A stretch of DNA of 64,000 bases from Mycolicibacterium chubuense NBB4 (GTDB lineage Bacteria > Actinomycetota > Actinomycetes > Mycobacteriales > Mycobacteriaceae), in the NCBI RefSeq assembly GCF_000266905.1, contig NC_018027.1, forward strand, positions 1,922,001-1,986,000, written 5' to 3'. Positions 46,457 through 56,170 of the stretch are shown one piece after another (position 1 is the stretch's first letter; every line of letters begins with the position of its first letter). The notes beneath the pieces are model-generated. The model worked only from the letters and a program-made list of their open reading frames with translations. It had not been told where the DNA came from and ran no database searches. A program made the position numbers and the translations under genes.

Positions 46457-47308
46457 ATGCCTGAACTGCCTGAAGTCGAGGTGGTCCGGCGGGGATTGAA
46501 CGAGCACGTCACAGGTAAGACCATCACGGCCGTCCGGGTCCACCATCCGCGCGCCGTGCGCCGTCACGAGGCCGGACCCGCGGACCTGGCCGCGCGCCTG
46601 CTCGACGCGACGGTCACCGGCACGGGCCGGCGCGGCAAGTACCTGTGGCTGACGCTGGCCGACGGCGGCGCGCTCGTCGTGCACCTCGGGATGAGCGGGC
46701 AGATGCTGCTGGGTCCCGTGCCCAACGAGAACCATCTGCGCATCGCGGCGCTGCTCGACGACGGCACGACGCTGAGCTTCGTCGACCAGCGCACCTTCGG
46801 CGGGTGGCTGATCGCCGACCTCGTGACCGTCGACGGCACCGACGTGCCTGCGCCGGTCGCGCACATCGCCCGGGATCCGCTGGACCCGCAGTTCGATCGC
46901 GATCGCGTGGTGAACGTGTTGCGCGGCAAGCATTCCGAGATCAAACGCCAACTGCTCGACCAGACCGTGGTGTCCGGCATCGGGAACATCTACGCCGACG
47001 AGGCGCTGTGGCGTGCGAAGGTCAACGGGGCGCGGCTGGCGTCGGGGCTGTCGCGGCCGAAGCTCGCCGAGTTGCTCGACGCGGCCGCCGTGGTGATGAC
47101 CGATGCGCTGGGCCAGGGCGGGACGTCGTTCGATTCGCTCTATGTCAACGTCAACGGCGAGTCCGGCTACTTCGACCGGTCGCTGGACGTCTACGGCCGC
47201 GAGGGCGAGCCGTGCCGGCGCTGCGGCGCGGTGATGCGGCGCGAGAAGTTCATGAACCGCTCGTCGTTCTACTGCCCCCGCTGCCAGCCACGTCCCCGCG
47301 TGCGCTGA
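46457..47308 (+). CDS. mutM: Formamidopyrimidine-DNA glycosylase (Fpg)
   Basis: 283 residues. ATG 46457 is fixed by mechanism: Pro2 of [10 protein letters not shown] is the catalytic amine, so a start three codons earlier would inactivate the enzyme. Lys in GRRGKYLW (about 57) and the H2TH region [13 protein letters not shown] (about 174) are visible. The C-terminal zinc finger is CRRCG and CPRCQ. It excises 8-oxoguanine and FapyG, acting in the same GO system as MutT1 earlier in the window. Confidence 0.96.
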   Translation: MPELPEVEVVRRGLNEHVTGKTITAVRVHHPRAVRRHEAGPADLAARLLDATVTGTGRRGKYLWLTLADGGALVVHLGMSGQMLLGPVPNENHLRIAALLDDGTTLSFVDQRTFGGWLIADLVTVDGTDVPAPVAHIARDPLDPQFDRDRVVNVLRGKHSEIKRQLLDQTVVSGIGNIYADEALWRAKVNGARLASGLSRPKLAELLDAAAVVMTDALGQGGTSFDSLYVNVNGESGYFDRSLDVYGREGEPCRRCGAVMRREKFMNRSSFYCPRCQPRPRVR

Positions 47309-47312
47309 CTTC

Positions 47313-47375
47313 CGCCGAACTTGCATTCCGCGAGGGCCTCACTCGCACTTCGACTCATGGAATGCAATTTCGGCG
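47313..47375. repeat. Long inverted repeat between mutM and osmC-like gene
   Basis: CGCCGAACTTGCATTCC (47313-47329) pairs with GGAATGCAATTTCGGCG (47359-47375) at 16 of 17 positions. The 29-base loop holds a smaller stem GCGAG/CTCGC. It fills most of the 86-base gap. There is no T-run, so it looks more like a dispersed palindromic element than a simple terminator, although it could do both. Confidence 0.7.
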
Positions 47376-47394
47376 CGGGTTGTAAGAATGAGGC

Positions 47395-47811
47395 GTGACT
47401 GAACTGTGGGTGGAGCGCACCGGAGTGCGCCGCTATACGGGCCGCAGCACGCGCGGTGCGGAGGTGCTCATCGGGTCCGAGGACGTCGAGGGCGTCTTCA
47501 CACCGGGTGAGTTGATGAAGATCGCGCTGGCGGGGTGCGCTGGGCTGTCCAGCGATCACCCACTGCGCCGGCGCCTCGGCGACGACTATCCCGCCACGAT
47601 CCGGGTGTCGGGAGCCGCCGACCGCGAACAGGAGCGCTACCCGCTGCTCGAGGAGAAACTGGAGATCGACCTGTCCGGCTTGAGCGACGACGAGAAGTCG
47701 CGGCTGCTGACCGTGGTCGCCCGGGCCATCGAGCAGGTGTGCACGGTGGGGCGCACGTTGAAGAATGGAACGAATGTGACATTTGAGGTGAAAGACGTTG
47801 GCAGAGAATGA
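47395..47811 (+). CDS. OsmC-family peroxide-reductase-like protein (Rv2923c-like)
   Basis: 138 residues. The OsmC/Ohr fold is complete with both conserved Cys: LAGCAGLSSDHPLRRR (about 44) and EQVCTVGRTLKNG (about 114), with Arg14 and nearby Glu residues available for peroxide binding. OsmC proteins reduce organic hydroperoxides with dithiol partners. GTG 47395 has no strong ribosome site. The acyP start overlaps its end by 14 bases. Confidence 0.85.
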   Translation: MTELWVERTGVRRYTGRSTRGAEVLIGSEDVEGVFTPGELMKIALAGCAGLSSDHPLRRRLGDDYPATIRVSGAADREQERYPLLEEKLEIDLSGLSDDEKSRLLTVVARAIEQVCTVGRTLKNGTNVTFEVKDVGRE

Positions 47812-48079
47812 CGCCCGCCTGACGGCCTGGGTGCACGGTTACGTCCAAGGGGTGGGTTTTCGCTGGTGGACGCGCTCGCGAGCGCTCGAATTGGGCCTGA
47901 CCGGCTTCGCGTCGAACCGGCCCGACGGGCGGGTGCAGGTGGTCGCACAGGGGCAACGCGATGCCTGCGAAAAGTTGCTTGACCTGCTGAAAGGCGGCGG
48001 CACGCCCGGTCAGGTCGACAAGGTCATCGCAGACTGGTCCGCACCGGCCGACGCGTTCACCGGCTTCACCGAGCGCTGA
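47798..48079 (+). CDS. acyP: Acylphosphatase
   Basis: 93 residues. Signature GYVQGVGFRWWTRSRA carries the phosphate-binding Arg (about 22) and GFASNRPDGRVQVVAQG carries the catalytic Asn (about 40). It hydrolyses acyl phosphates. The TTG start at 47798 lies inside the end of the OsmC gene and follows GAGGTGAAAGACG, about 8 bases away; no ATG or GTG fits better. Matches Rv2922A in gene order ahead of smc. Confidence 0.92.
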   Translation: MAENDARLTAWVHGYVQGVGFRWWTRSRALELGLTGFASNRPDGRVQVVAQGQRDACEKLLDLLKGGGTPGQVDKVIADWSAPADAFTGFTER

Positions 48080-48105
48080 CCCGCTCGGCGGTAGGGTAAC
48101 GCGTC

Positions 48106-51100
48106 ATGCATCTGAAGAGTCTGACGCTGAAGGGCTTCAAGTCCTTCGCCTCGCCGACGACTCTGCGGTTCGAACCGGGGATCACCTGCGTCGTCGGACC
48201 CAACGGCTCCGGCAAGTCCAACGTCGTGGACGCGCTCACCTGGGTGATGGGCGAGCAGGGCGCCAAGACGCTGCGCGGCGGCAAGATGGAAGACGTCATC
48301 TTCGCCGGCACGTCGTCGCGGGCGCCGTTGGGCCGCGCCGAGGTCACGCTGACCATCGACAACTCCGACAACGCGCTGCCGATCGAGTACTCCGAGGTGT
48401 CCATCACCCGCCGCATGTTCCGCGACGGCGCCGGCGAGTACGAGATCAACGGCAGCCGTTGCCGTTTGGCGGATGTTCAGGAGTTGCTGTCCGACTCGGG
48501 CATCGGTCGCGAGATGCACGTCATCGTCGGCCAGGGCAAACTCTCCGAGATCCTCGAGTCGCGCCCCGAGGACCGGCGCGCCTTCATCGAGGAGGCCGCC
48601 GGTGTGCTCAAGCACCGCAAGCGCAAGGAAAAGGCCGTCCGCAAGCTCGACTCGATGTCGGCGAACCTGGCCCGTCTGACGGACCTGACGACAGAGCTGC
48701 GCCGCCAGCTCAAGCCGCTGGGCCGGCAGGCCGAGATGGCGCGGCGAGCCCAGACCATCCAGGCGGACCTGCGGGATGCCCGGCTGCGCCTGGCTGCCGA
48801 CGATCTGGTCACCCGCAAGGCCGAGTTCGACGACACCAACCAGGCCGAGACCGCGCTCCGGCGTGAACACGACGAGCTCAGCCGGCGGCTCGACGAGAAG
48901 ACGATCGAACTCGACGCCCACGAGAGCGCCGTCGGGGAGCTCAGCGAGCGCGCCGAGTCGGCGCAGCAGCGGTGGTTCCGGCTCTCGGCGCTGGCCGAAC
49001 GGGTCGGCGCGACGGTCCGCATCGCCAGCGAGCGCGCCCAGCATCTGGACGCCGAACCCGACACCTCCGGCGGGCCCGATCCCGACGAGCTCGACGCCCA
49101 GGCCGACGAGGTCGCCGAGCAGGAGCGCGCGCTGCTCGAGGAGCTGGAGGAGTGCCGGGCGCGGCTGGAGGCCGCGCGCGCCGAACTGGCCGAGAGGGAG
49201 CAGGCCGCCGCTGAAGCGGAGCGCGCCCACATGGCGGCGGCCCGCGCGGAGGCCGACCGCCGCGAGGGGCTCGCGCGCCTGTCCGGTCAGGTCGACACCA
49301 TGCGTACCCGGGTCGAGTCCATCGACGAGACCGTGGCCCGCCTGACCGCGGGCATCGACGACGCGGCCGCCCGCGCCCAGCAGACGCAGGCGGAGTTCGA
49401 GACCGTGCAGGCCCGCGTCGGTGAACTCGACGCCGGCGAGGTCGGGCTCGACGAACACCACGACCGCACGGTGGCCGCCTTGCGGCTCGCCGACGAACGG
49501 GTCGCCGAACTGCAGGCCGCGGAGCGGGCCGCGGAACGGCGGGTGGCCTCGCTGCAGGCCCGGATCGACGCGCTGTCGGTCGGGTTGGACCGCAAGGACG
49601 GTGCCGCCTGGCTGCAGGAAAACCACAGCAGCACAGGGATTTTCGGATCGATCGCCAACCTGGTCAAGGTGCGTGCCGGTCAAGAGTCGGCCATTGCCGC
49701 GGTGCTCGGTGCGGCGGCCGACGCGCTGGCCGCCGAGGACAGTGCCGCCGCCCGCGAGGCGATGACCGTTCTGAAGGAGTCCGACGGCGGGCGGGCCGCG
49801 CTCGTGCTCGGCGACTGGCAGGCGCCCGCCGCGGCGGTGACCGGGGAGCTGCCCCCGGGCGCTGTCTGGGCGGTCGACGTGGTGGACCCCGCGCCGCGGC
49901 TGCACGGCGCGGTCACCGCGATGCTGTCCGGGGTGGCCGTGGTGACCGATCTGGATACCGCACTGAAACTCGTTGCCGCCCAGCCACAGTTGCGGGCAGT
50001 GACCGAGGACGGTGACCTCGTCGGTGCGGGCTGGGTCAGCGGCGGGTCCGACCGCAAGCCCAGCACGCTGGAGATCCAGTCCGAGGTCGACAAGGCGCGC
50101 GCCGAACTGGCCGCCGCCGAACGGCAGACCGGCGAGTTGTCGGCAGCGCTCTCCGGTGCGCTGGCCGAGCAGTCCGCCCGCCAGGACGCAGCCGAACAGG
50201 CGCTGGCGGCACTCAACGAATCCGACGCCGCCATCTCCGCGATCTACGAACAACTCGGCCGGCTGGGCCAGGACGCGCGCGCCGCAGACGACGAGTGGCA
50301 GCGGCTGATCAAGCAGCGCGACGACCTCGAGACCGGCCGCAACCAGACAGTCGCCGAACTCGGCGAGCTCGAGCAGCGGCTGAGCCAGGCCCAGCAGGAG
50401 CCGATGTTCGAGGCGGCCCCCGTCGATCGTCAGGAGTCGACGGCCGCCGCCGAGGCCGCCCGCTCGGCCGAGGTGGAGGCCCGGCTCGCGGTGCGCACCG
50501 CCGAAGAGCGCGCCAACGCCGTTCGGGGACGGGCGGATTCGCTTCGCCGCGCCGCGGCGGCCGAACGTGAGGCCAGGATCCGCGCCCAGCACGCCCGCGA
50601 GGCGCGGGTGCATGCGGCGGCGATGGCGGCGGCGGTGGCCGAGTCTGGCCGCCTGGTGGCGCAGCGGTTGAGCGCAGCGGTCGCCGTGGCCTCCCGGATC
50701 CGCGACGAGGTCGCCGCCGAGCGTCAGGTCCGCGCTGCGGCGCTGGCCAAGGCCCGCGAGGAGGTCGCCGAACTCACCACCCGGATCTCCGCGCTCACCG
50801 ACGCGCTGCACCGCGACGAGGTCGCCAAAGCCCAAGCGGCGCTTCGCATCGAGCAGCTCGAGGAGCAGGTCCTCGAGCAGTTCGGGATGGCCGTCGCCGA
50901 CCTCGTCGCCGAATACGGCCCCGACGTCGCGCTGCCGCCCTCGGATCTGGAGATGGCCGAGTACGAGCAGGCGCGGGAGCGCGGGGAACAGGTGGTCGCC
51001 CCCGCACCGATGCCCTACGACCGCGCCACGCAGGAGCGCCGCGCCAAGCGGGCCGACAAGGAGCTCCGGGAGCTCGGGAGGGTCAACCCGCTCGCGCTGG

Positions 51101-51693
51101 AGGAGTTCGCCGCGCTGGAGGAGCGGTACAACTTCCTGTCCACCCAGCTCGAGGACGTCAAGGCCGCCCGCAAGGACCTGCTTGACGTGATCGCCGACGT
51201 GGACAGCCGCATCCTGCAGGTGTTCACCGAGGCCTACGCCGACGTCGAGCGCGAGTTCACCCAGGTTTTCGCGACGCTGTTCCCCGGCGGCGAGGGCCGG
51301 TTGCTGCTCACCGACCCCGGCGACATGCTCACCACCGGGATCGAGGTCGAAGCGCGGCCGCCCGGCAAGAAGATCAAGCGGCTCTCGCTGCTCTCCGGCG
51401 GCGAGAAGTCCTTGACGGCGGTCGCGATGCTGGTCGCGATCTTCCGGGCGCGGCCCTCGCCGTTCTACGTGATGGACGAGGTCGAGGCGGCGCTCGACGA
51501 CGTGAACCTGCGCCGCCTGATCAGCCTCTTCGAGCAGCTGCGGGAACGCTCGCAGCTGATCGTGATCACCCATCAGAAACCGACGATGGAGGTCGCCGAC
51601 GCGCTCTACGGCGTGACGATGCGCGGTGACGGCATCACCACGGTGATCTCGCAGCGGATGCGGGGCCAGGAGCTGATCGCCAGCCCGTCCTGA
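48106..51693 (+). CDS. smc: Chromosome segregation ATPase SMC
   Basis: 1195 residues. Head: Walker [11 protein letters not shown] (about 33-42) and Q-loop. Coiled coil about 170-500. Hinge about 505-650 ([18 protein letters not shown], ending GGSDRKPS). Return coil about 660-1010. C-terminal head has the signature [10 protein letters not shown] (about 1099) and Walker [14 protein letters not shown]. It compacts and segregates chromosomes with ScpAB. ATG 48106 is preceded by TAGGGT (48092-48097) and no Shine-Dalgarno sequence. Both arms are extremely rich in Ala, Glu, Arg and Asp. Confidence 0.97.
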   Translation: MHLKSLTLKGFKSFASPTTLRFEPGITCVVGPNGSGKSNVVDALTWVMGEQGAKTLRGGKMEDVIFAGTSSRAPLGRAEVTLTIDNSDNALPIEYSEVSITRRMFRDGAGEYEINGSRCRLADVQELLSDSGIGREMHVIVGQGKLSEILESRPEDRRAFIEEAAGVLKHRKRKEKAVRKLDSMSANLARLTDLTTELRRQLKPLGRQAEMARRAQTIQADLRDARLRLAADDLVTRKAEFDDTNQAETALRREHDELSRRLDEKTIELDAHESAVGELSERAESAQQRWFRLSALAERVGATVRIASERAQHLDAEPDTSGGPDPDELDAQADEVAEQERALLEELEECRARLEAARAELAEREQAAAEAERAHMAAARAEADRREGLARLSGQVDTMRTRVESIDETVARLTAGIDDAAARAQQTQAEFETVQARVGELDAGEVGLDEHHDRTVAALRLADERVAELQAAERAAERRVASLQARIDALSVGLDRKDGAAWLQENHSSTGIFGSIANLVKVRAGQESAIAAVLGAAADALAAEDSAAAREAMTVLKESDGGRAALVLGDWQAPAAAVTGELPPGAVWAVDVVDPAPRLHGAVTAMLSGVAVVTDLDTALKLVAAQPQLRAVTEDGDLVGAGWVSGGSDRKPSTLEIQSEVDKARAELAAAERQTGELSAALSGALAEQSARQDAAEQALAALNESDAAISAIYEQLGRLGQDARAADDEWQRLIKQRDDLETGRNQTVAELGELEQRLSQAQQEPMFEAAPVDRQESTAAAEAARSAEVEARLAVRTAEERANAVRGRADSLRRAAAAEREARIRAQHAREARVHAAAMAAAVAESGRLVAQRLSAAVAVASRIRDEVAAERQVRAAALAKAREEVAELTTRISALTDALHRDEVAKAQAALRIEQLEEQVLEQFGMAVADLVAEYGPDVALPPSDLEMAEYEQARERGEQVVAPAPMPYDRATQERRAKRADKELRELGRVNPLALEEFAALEERYNFLSTQLEDVKAARKDLLDVIADVDSRILQVFTEAYADVEREFTQVFATLFPGGEGRLLLTDPGDMLTTGIEVEARPPGKKIKRLSLLSGGEKSLTAVAMLVAIFRARPSPFYVMDEVEAALDDVNLRRLISLFEQLRERSQLIVITHQKPTMEVADALYGVTMRGDGITTVISQRMRGQELIASPS

Positions 51694-51706
51694 CGCAGGT
51701 GGCCGC

Positions 51707-52735
51707 TCAGCACACCGGTGTCACGCCGCGCCGGCGCAGTGCCGGAAGGTCGGCCGCGCCGCTGCCGTGCAGGCAGACCAGCAGTTCGTCGATGAAGTGC
51801 TGGAGCCAATCCACTACTGCGTCAACGGATTCGATGGCGGGCGCCAGAAGCGGCCGGGCGACGGCGACGACTTCGGCGCCCATCGCGAGCGCCTTGGCCG
51901 CGTCCATTCCGGTACGGATGCCGCCGGACGCGACGAGTGGCATGCCGGGAAGTGCCTGCCGCACCTCGGTGAGCGCCTGCGCGGTCGGTATGCCCCATTC
52001 GGCGAGCGCGGGGTAGCGCACCTCGCCGTACCGCACGTACTGCTCGATGCGCGCCCATGACGTGCCGCCCGCGCCGGCGACGTCGACCGCGGCCAGGGGA
52101 CAGTCGGCGAGTTCCTCGACCGCCGCCCGGCCGATCCCGTGCCCGACCTCCTTGAGCATCACCGGATACTCCAGCGCGCCGGCCACGTCCCGCAGCCGCT
52201 CCATCGACCCCGAGAAGTCGGTGTCCCCGTGGTGTTGCATCGCCTCCTGCAGCGGATTGGTGTGCACCGCGAGGCCGTCGGCGCCGACCTTGTTCAGCGC
52301 GGCGGCGAGGCCGGGCACCAGCTCGGCGTCGAGCTGTGCCAGCCCGATGTTCCCGATCAGCAGGACGTCGGGGGCGACGTCGCGCACGTCGAAGCTCGTC
52401 GCGGCGGCGGCGTCGTCGATCATGACGCGCTGGGAGCCCAGCATCATGCCGATGCCCAGGTGCTGGGCCGCGGCGGCGAGATTGCGGTTGATGATCCCGG
52501 ACAGTTCGGCGCCGCCGGTCATGGCTCCGATCAACACCGGCGCGCGCAGCCGCGATCCGAAGAACTGGGTGCCCAGATCCACGCTGTCGAGGTTCGTCTG
52601 GGTCAGCGCGTTGTAGGGCAGCCGATAGCGCTCGAAGCCGGTGGTCACCGTCTGGTAGTCGACCGCCTCGGTCAGACAGACGTCGATGTGGCGGCGCTTG
52701 CGGTGCCGCATCGCGGACACGGGGTCGGGTGTCAC
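51707..52735 (-). CDS. fni: Type 2 isopentenyl-diphosphate delta-isomerase
   Basis: 342-residue FMN-dependent IDI-2, which interconverts IPP and DMAPP. Features: [20 protein letters not shown] (FMN contact, about 69-75), [18 protein letters not shown] (substrate and Mg loop), VMLKEVGHG (catalytic region, about 193), [15 protein letters not shown] and [14 protein letters not shown]. It is unrelated to the type 1 Idi of M. tuberculosis. The gene lies convergent with smc and divergent from ftsY, splitting a pair that is contiguous in M. tuberculosis. GTG 52735 is the apparent start; ATG at the ninth codon ([10 protein letters not shown]) is an alternative. Confidence 0.9.
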   Translation of the reverse strand: MTPDPVSAMRHRKRRHIDVCLTEAVDYQTVTTGFERYRLPYNALTQTNLDSVDLGTQFFGSRLRAPVLIGAMTGGAELSGIINRNLAAAAQHLGIGMMLGSQRVMIDDAAAATSFDVRDVAPDVLLIGNIGLAQLDAELVPGLAAALNKVGADGLAVHTNPLQEAMQHHGDTDFSGSMERLRDVAGALEYPVMLKEVGHGIGRAAVEELADCPLAAVDVAGAGGTSWARIEQYVRYGEVRYPALAEWGIPTAQALTEVRQALPGMPLVASGGIRTGMDAAKALAMGAEVVAVARPLLAPAIESVDAVVDWLQHFIDELLVCLHGSGAADLPALRRRGVTPVC

Positions 52736-52762
52736 CGGCTGTGGCCCTCTCCGGGCCCCTGC

Positions 52763-52768
52763 GACAAT
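52763..52768 (+). promoter_or_regulatory. -10 element predicting a leaderless ftsY transcript
   Basis: GACAAT ends 7 bases before GTG 52775, the second of two tandem GTG codons, giving +1 on the start codon. This decides between the two possible starts. The first base differs from the TANNNT consensus. Confidence 0.45.
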
Positions 52769-52774
52769 GGCGTG

Positions 52775-54181
52775 GTGACTGAAGGTCTGTGGATCGCGAT
52801 AGCGGTCATCGCCGTACTGCTGATCATTGCGCTCGTCGTGGGACTCGTGCGGTACCGCCGCCGCCGCATCAGTCTGTCGGCTCCAGACACTGCCACTCCT
52901 GTCGATCGCTCGGGCGGCTATACCGCGACCTCGGGCATCACCTTTACCGCATCGGCGCCCACCGAAACCCCGGTTCGGCCCCCGACGGCACCTCCGCGCG
53001 CGCCGGAGCGCCTGGACACCAGCGGCCTACCCGCCGTCGGCGATGATGCCACCATCCCCCGGGATGCGCCCAAGCGTCCGATCGCCGACGTCAGGCTTCC
53101 CGAGCCGCCGGTGCAGGCGCCGCCACCGCCGGTGCAGGCGCCGCCACCACCGGTGCCGGCGCCGCCGCCGGCCCTGCCCGCCGAGGAGGCGCCGCCGGCC
53201 GAGGAGCCGGCCGCCCCGGTCGAGGCGCCCGCCGCGGCGGCGCCCGAGGTGGAGGCCATCGCGCCGATCGAGGGCCGCCTGGACCGGCTGCGCGGCCGCC
53301 TCGCCAAGTCGCAGAACACGCTCGGTCGCAGCATGCTCGGACTGCTGGGCGGGGGCGACCTCGACGAGGAGTCGTGGGAAGAGGTCGAAGACACCTTGCT
53401 GATCGCCGATCTCGGGCCGGTCGTGACGGAGTCCGTGGTCACCGCGCTGCGGGCCAGGATGGCCAGCAGCGGTGTCCGCACCGAGGCCGACGCGCGAGCG
53501 GTGCTGCGCGACGTGCTGATCTCGGAGCTGCACCCGAATCTGGACCGCTCGATCCGGGCGCTGCCCCACGAGGACAAGCCGTCGGTGCTGCTGGTGGTCG
53601 GTGTCAACGGGACCGGCAAGACCACGACGGTGGGCAAGCTCGCGCGCGTGCTCGTCGCCGACGGCCGCCGGGTCGTGCTCGGGGCGGCCGACACCTTCCG
53701 CGCCGCGGCAGCCGACCAGCTCCAGACCTGGGCGTCGCGCGTCGGCGCGCAGGTCGTCCGCGGTCCCGAGGGGGCAGATCCCGCCTCCGTCGCGTTCGAC
53801 GCCGTCGACACCGGGATCGCGTCGGGCGCGGACGTCGTCGTCATCGACACCGCAGGGCGCCTGCACACCAAGACCGGCCTCATGGACGAGCTGGGCAAGG
53901 TCAAGCGCGTGGTGAGCCGCCGGGCCGCCGTCGACGAGGTGCTTCTGGTCCTCGACGCCACGATCGGGCAGAACAGCCTGCCGCAGGCACGGGTCTTCGC
54001 CGAGGTCGTCGACATCACCGGTGTCGTGCTGACCAAACTCGACGGCACCGCCAAGGGCGGCATCGTGTTCCGGGTCCAGCAGGAACTCGGGGTGCCGGTC
54101 AAGCTCGTCGGACTGGGGGAGGGGCCCGACGATCTGGCTCCCTTCGAACCGGCGGCATTCGTCGACGCACTGCTCGGCTGA
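52775..54181 (+). CDS. ftsY: Signal recognition particle receptor FtsY
   Basis: 468 residues. An N-terminal membrane helix (about 5-25, [19 protein letters not shown]) is typical of actinobacterial FtsY. A Pro/Ala/Glu-rich linker (about 60-165, PPVQAPPPP repeats) leads to the NG GTPase: [15 protein letters not shown] (about 277-291), [31 protein letters not shown]. It docks ribosome-SRP complexes at the membrane; partner Ffh is encoded 4.5 kb downstream. GTG 52775 is chosen for its leaderless -10 and its match to the recalled start. A long in-frame extension upstream overlaps fni and is not real. Confidence 0.95.
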   Translation: MTEGLWIAIAVIAVLLIIALVVGLVRYRRRRISLSAPDTATPVDRSGGYTATSGITFTASAPTETPVRPPTAPPRAPERLDTSGLPAVGDDATIPRDAPKRPIADVRLPEPPVQAPPPPVQAPPPPVPAPPPALPAEEAPPAEEPAAPVEAPAAAAPEVEAIAPIEGRLDRLRGRLAKSQNTLGRSMLGLLGGGDLDEESWEEVEDTLLIADLGPVVTESVVTALRARMASSGVRTEADARAVLRDVLISELHPNLDRSIRALPHEDKPSVLLVVGVNGTGKTTTVGKLARVLVADGRRVVLGAADTFRAAAADQLQTWASRVGAQVVRGPEGADPASVAFDAVDTGIASGADVVVIDTAGRLHTKTGLMDELGKVKRVVSRRAAVDEVLLVLDATIGQNSLPQARVFAEVVDITGVVLTKLDGTAKGGIVFRVQQELGVPVKLVGLGEGPDDLAPFEPAAFVDALLG

Positions 54182-54211
54182 CGGGCACGTCGCGGCACCA
54201 AAGCGCCAGAT

Positions 54212-54259
54212 GTAACACGGGTGGAACCTGAACCGGCCATCCGTTCACACAGGCGAAAC
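54212..54259 (+). promoter_or_regulatory. Two GlnR-like boxes upstream of amt
   Basis: Box 1 is GTAAC-ACGGGT-GGAAC (54212-54227). Box 2 is TTCAC-ACAGGC-GAAAC (54244-54259), with a G immediately before it. Both fit the actinobacterial GlnR a-site/b-site pattern I recall, G(n)TnAC-N6-GaAAC. They lie 100-150 bases before amt in a 180-base gap, the position expected for activation under nitrogen limitation. Confidence 0.6.
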
Positions 54260-54361
54260 GCGAGCGCGTTGTCTACGAAACAACCACTGCGCATTGTCTT
54301 CAGACCAGGTCAACGGTCGTAAATCGTTGCGACCGTGGCGTGTCGAAGGAGGAATCTGCGA

Positions 54362-55744
54362 GTGGACCAATTCCCGACGATGGGTGTACCGGACACCGGT
54401 GATACCGCGTGGATGCTGGCAAGCGCCGCGCTGGTGCTGCTGATGACGCCAGGCCTGGCCTTCTTCTACGGCGGCATGGTGCGGGCCAGGAGCGTGCTCA
54501 ACATGATCATGATGAGCATCTCCGCGATGGGGGTCGTGACCGTGCTGTGGGTGCTCTACGGCTACTCGCTGGCCTTCGGCAACGACGTCGGCAACCTGTT
54601 CGGCGACCCGACGCAGTTCTTCGGCCTCAAGGGTCTGATCGGCGGCAATGCCTCCGCGGCGGTCGCCGCGGACCCCGCCGCCGGGGTCGCGGCCGCCGAC
54701 GCGGTCAAGATCCCCCTGGTCGGCACCCTCCCGGCCACGGTGTTCGTGGCATTCCAGTTGATGTTCGCGATCATCACCGTCGCGCTGATCTCGGGTGCGG
54801 TCGCCGACCGCATCAAGTTCGGCGGCTGGCTGCTGTTCGCGGGATTGTGGGCGACGATCGTCTACTTCCCGGTCGCGCACTGGGTGTTCTCCTTCGACGG
54901 AGTGACCGCCGCCAACGGCGGGTGGATCGCCAACAAACTGGCCGCGATCGACTTCGCCGGCGGCACCGCGGTGCACATCAACGCCGGTACCGCGGGCCTG
55001 GTCCTCGCGATCATCCTCGGCAAGCGCAAGGGGTGGCCGGGAACGCCGATGCGGCCCCACAACCTGCCCTTCGTCATGCTCGGCGCGGGTCTGCTGTGGT
55101 TCGGCTGGTACGGCTTCAACGCCGGTTCCGCGACCTCCTCGGGCGGCCTCGCCGGTTCGACGTTCGTGACCACCACCGTGGCCACCGCCGCGGCGATGCT
55201 GGCCTGGCTGCTCACCGAGCGCGTTCGCGACGGCAAAGCCACCTCGCTCGGTGCGGCCTCGGGCATCGTGGCCGGCCTGGTCGCGATCACCCCGTCGTGC
55301 TCGTCGGTCAACGTGCTCGGTGCGCTCGCGATCGGTGCCATCGCAGGTGTGCTCTGCGCACTCGCCGTCGGCCTGAAATACAAACTGGGATACGACGATT
55401 CGCTCGACGTCGTCGGCGTCCACCTCGTCGGCGGCATCGTCGGCACGCTGCTGATCGGCTTCCTGGCCGCACCGCAGGCCGGTGCCGGCGTCGCGGGCCT
55501 GTTCTACGGGGGCGGTTTCGATCAGCTGTGGCGGCAAGCGGTCGGCGCCGGGGCGGTTCTGCTTTACTCGGCCATTGGTACCGCTATCTTGGCGTTGATC
55601 GTGAAGTACACCGTCGGACTGCGCCTCACCGAGGAAGATGAATCGACCGGAGCTGATGAATCGGAGCACGCGGAAACCGGATACGACTTCGCGACTGTCG
55701 GAGCCGGATCGGCACTCGGTCGTCACCCCGGCGTGGAGGGATAA
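54362..55744 (+). CDS. amt: Ammonium transporter Amt
   Basis: 460 residues with 11 predicted membrane helices. TPGLAFFYGGMV (about 30-41) is the Amt signature. The twin-His pore residues are in GTAVHINAGTAGL (about 205) and VGVHLVGGIVG (about 355). A short charged C-terminal tail contacts GlnK. GTG 54362 is chosen because AAGGAGG lies 8 bases upstream; an ATG nine codons earlier would start inside the leader. It imports ammonium and is operonic with glnB (6-base gap) and glnD. Confidence 0.95.
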   Translation: MDQFPTMGVPDTGDTAWMLASAALVLLMTPGLAFFYGGMVRARSVLNMIMMSISAMGVVTVLWVLYGYSLAFGNDVGNLFGDPTQFFGLKGLIGGNASAAVAADPAAGVAAADAVKIPLVGTLPATVFVAFQLMFAIITVALISGAVADRIKFGGWLLFAGLWATIVYFPVAHWVFSFDGVTAANGGWIANKLAAIDFAGGTAVHINAGTAGLVLAIILGKRKGWPGTPMRPHNLPFVMLGAGLLWFGWYGFNAGSATSSGGLAGSTFVTTTVATAAAMLAWLLTERVRDGKATSLGAASGIVAGLVAITPSCSSVNVLGALAIGAIAGVLCALAVGLKYKLGYDDSLDVVGVHLVGGIVGTLLIGFLAAPQAGAGVAGLFYGGGFDQLWRQAVGAGAVLLYSAIGTAILALIVKYTVGLRLTEEDESTGADESEHAETGYDFATVGAGSALGRHPGVEG

Positions 55745-56089
<345 letters not shown>

Positions 56090-56170
56090 TCCCTACTGCG
56101 GTATGAGAAGTCGTCTCCCGGCACTAGGGCCGTGTGAGCGCTGGATCGTCAAGTGCCGGGAGGACAACTC

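Noticed and set aside
48010..51573. Very long (about 1190 codons) minus-strand open frame opposite smc
   Set aside because: Low-complexity Leu/Gly/Arg composition mirrors the Ala/Glu-rich coiled coil of smc; no ribosome site or family resemblance. It is a shadow frame.
52139..52774. N-terminal extension of ftsY in the same frame
   Set aside because: It overlaps fni on the other strand, has no ribosome site, and the FtsY membrane helix starts right after GTG 52775.
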